Assembly (NCBI GenBank): GCA_937859855.1
Contig: CALMAR010000005.1
Span: 1 to 14,670 of the forward strand
Direction: 5' to 3'
Source of the DNA: an uncultured Kineosporia sp.
GTDB lineage: Bacteria > Actinomycetota > Actinomycetes > Actinomycetales > Kineosporiaceae
DNA length: 14,670 nucleotides
The position numbers and the translations under genes were made by a program. Below, in pieces: positions 14,303 through 14,670 of the stretch; the first letter of the stretch is position 1; each line of letters opens with the position of its first letter. Below the pieces are notes generated by a model. It saw nothing but the letters and a program-made list of their open reading frames with translations. It was not told the DNA's origin and searched no databases.

Positions 14303-14670
14303 CTACCAAGGGGCGCGGGTGCCGTCCCAGGACCAGAGGGCGCCGGTCGGGCCGTCGTCGGGCAGCAGCGCCAGGCGCACGGCCCCAGCGGCGGCTTCAC
14401 CCGGGTCGCCACCGACGGTCATTCCGGGCACGAGGTTGGTTCGGCGAAGACCGGGCGCGAGAGCGTTGACCTTGAATCGGTTGCCGAGGGCTTGCGCTGT
14501 CAGGAGTGTGACGGCGTTCGCGGCCGTCTTCGAGGTCCGGTAGGCCAAACCGCTGCCTTGGACGCGCTCCCAGTCGAACTGGGGATTCGGTCCCGAGTTC
14601 CAGGTCAGCGAGCCGGTGCCGCTGGTGACGTTGACGATGCGTGGATGCGCCGAGGCCTGCAGCGCGGGCA
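14303..14670 (-). CDS. Short-chain dehydrogenase/reductase, C-terminal part (runs off the window)
   Basis: The minus frame is open to the window edge and ends at 14303. It starts mid-protein with PALQASAHPRIVNVTSGTGS, holding the catalytic serine of the SDR 'NV.S' strand, then AYRTSKTAANAVTLLTAQAL with the YxxxK pair, and FKVNALAPGLRRTNLVP, the usual segment after the active site. The end, DDGPTGALWSWDGTRAPW, fits SDRs related to carbonyl reductases. The N-terminal nucleotide-binding half lies outside. It is upstream of, and probably co-transcribed with, the MDR gene. Confidence 0.88.
   Translation of the reverse strand, partial: PALQASAHPRIVNVTSGTGSLTWNSGPNPQFDWERVQGSGLAYRTSKTAANAVTLLTAQALGNRFKVNALAPGLRRTNLVPGMTVGGDPGEAAAGAVRLALLPDDGPTGALWSWDGTRAPW

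Overview
The window is high-GC DNA with actinobacterial protein families: a HisKA_3 sensor kinase, TadE/TadG-like pilus proteins, a PH-like/SHOCT protein, XRE regulators and conjugative-element genes. The sequence does not fix the genus. The window is an accessory region. Intact genes sit among many broken, truncated or fused gene pieces, many of them read only by joining two or three frames. I see no rRNA, tRNA or CRISPR array.

Layout. Bases 1-1079 (minus) hold the eroded end of an integrative/conjugative element: a small membrane protein, two small accessory genes and a piece of a type IV secretion ATPase. Bases 1303-2230 (minus) hold two intact tandem paralogues encoding small secreted proteins with two conserved cysteines and AT-richer coding. 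Bases 2356-3588 are gene debris: a frameshifted N-terminal part of a restriction-modification protein with a PD-(D/E)xK-like motif, a fragment of an unknown cytoplasmic protein, and a fragment resembling a secreted-peptidase C-terminus. Bases 4100-6340 encode an intact orphan membrane sensor histidine kinase. A 5'-truncated, frameshifted XRE regulator follows.

Bases 6715-7124 carry a hairpin and one copy of a ~60 bp dispersed repeat. Bases 7125-8231 hold a broken TadE-like gene, a TadG-like gene whose 3' part has been replaced, and a small two-helix membrane protein in AT-richer DNA. Bases 8300-8942 hold an IS3-family end fused to a broken conserved gene. Bases 9062-9802 (minus) encode an intact PH-like/SHOCT protein. 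Bases 9993-11114 (minus) hold two membrane-protein genes, the first with a 14-bp tandem duplication and apparent frameshifts. Bases 11360-11721 hold a frameshifted antibiotic-biosynthesis-monooxygenase-like gene. Bases 11753-11876 hold the second copy of the dispersed repeat and a perfect 11-bp hairpin. Bases 12094-12600 encode an intact lipoprotein with an I78-inhibitor-like end. Bases 12713-13260 are a mosaic of three gene fragments, including an IS3 OrfA relic. The right end (13327-14670, minus) has an intact MDR oxidoreductase and the 3' part of an SDR.

There is no single working multi-gene system. The region looks like a turnover hotspot where conjugative, restriction, pilus and IS genes have been lost. 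The best candidates for something undescribed are the secreted paralogue pair, the dispersed repeat and the two-gene membrane cluster at 9993-11114.
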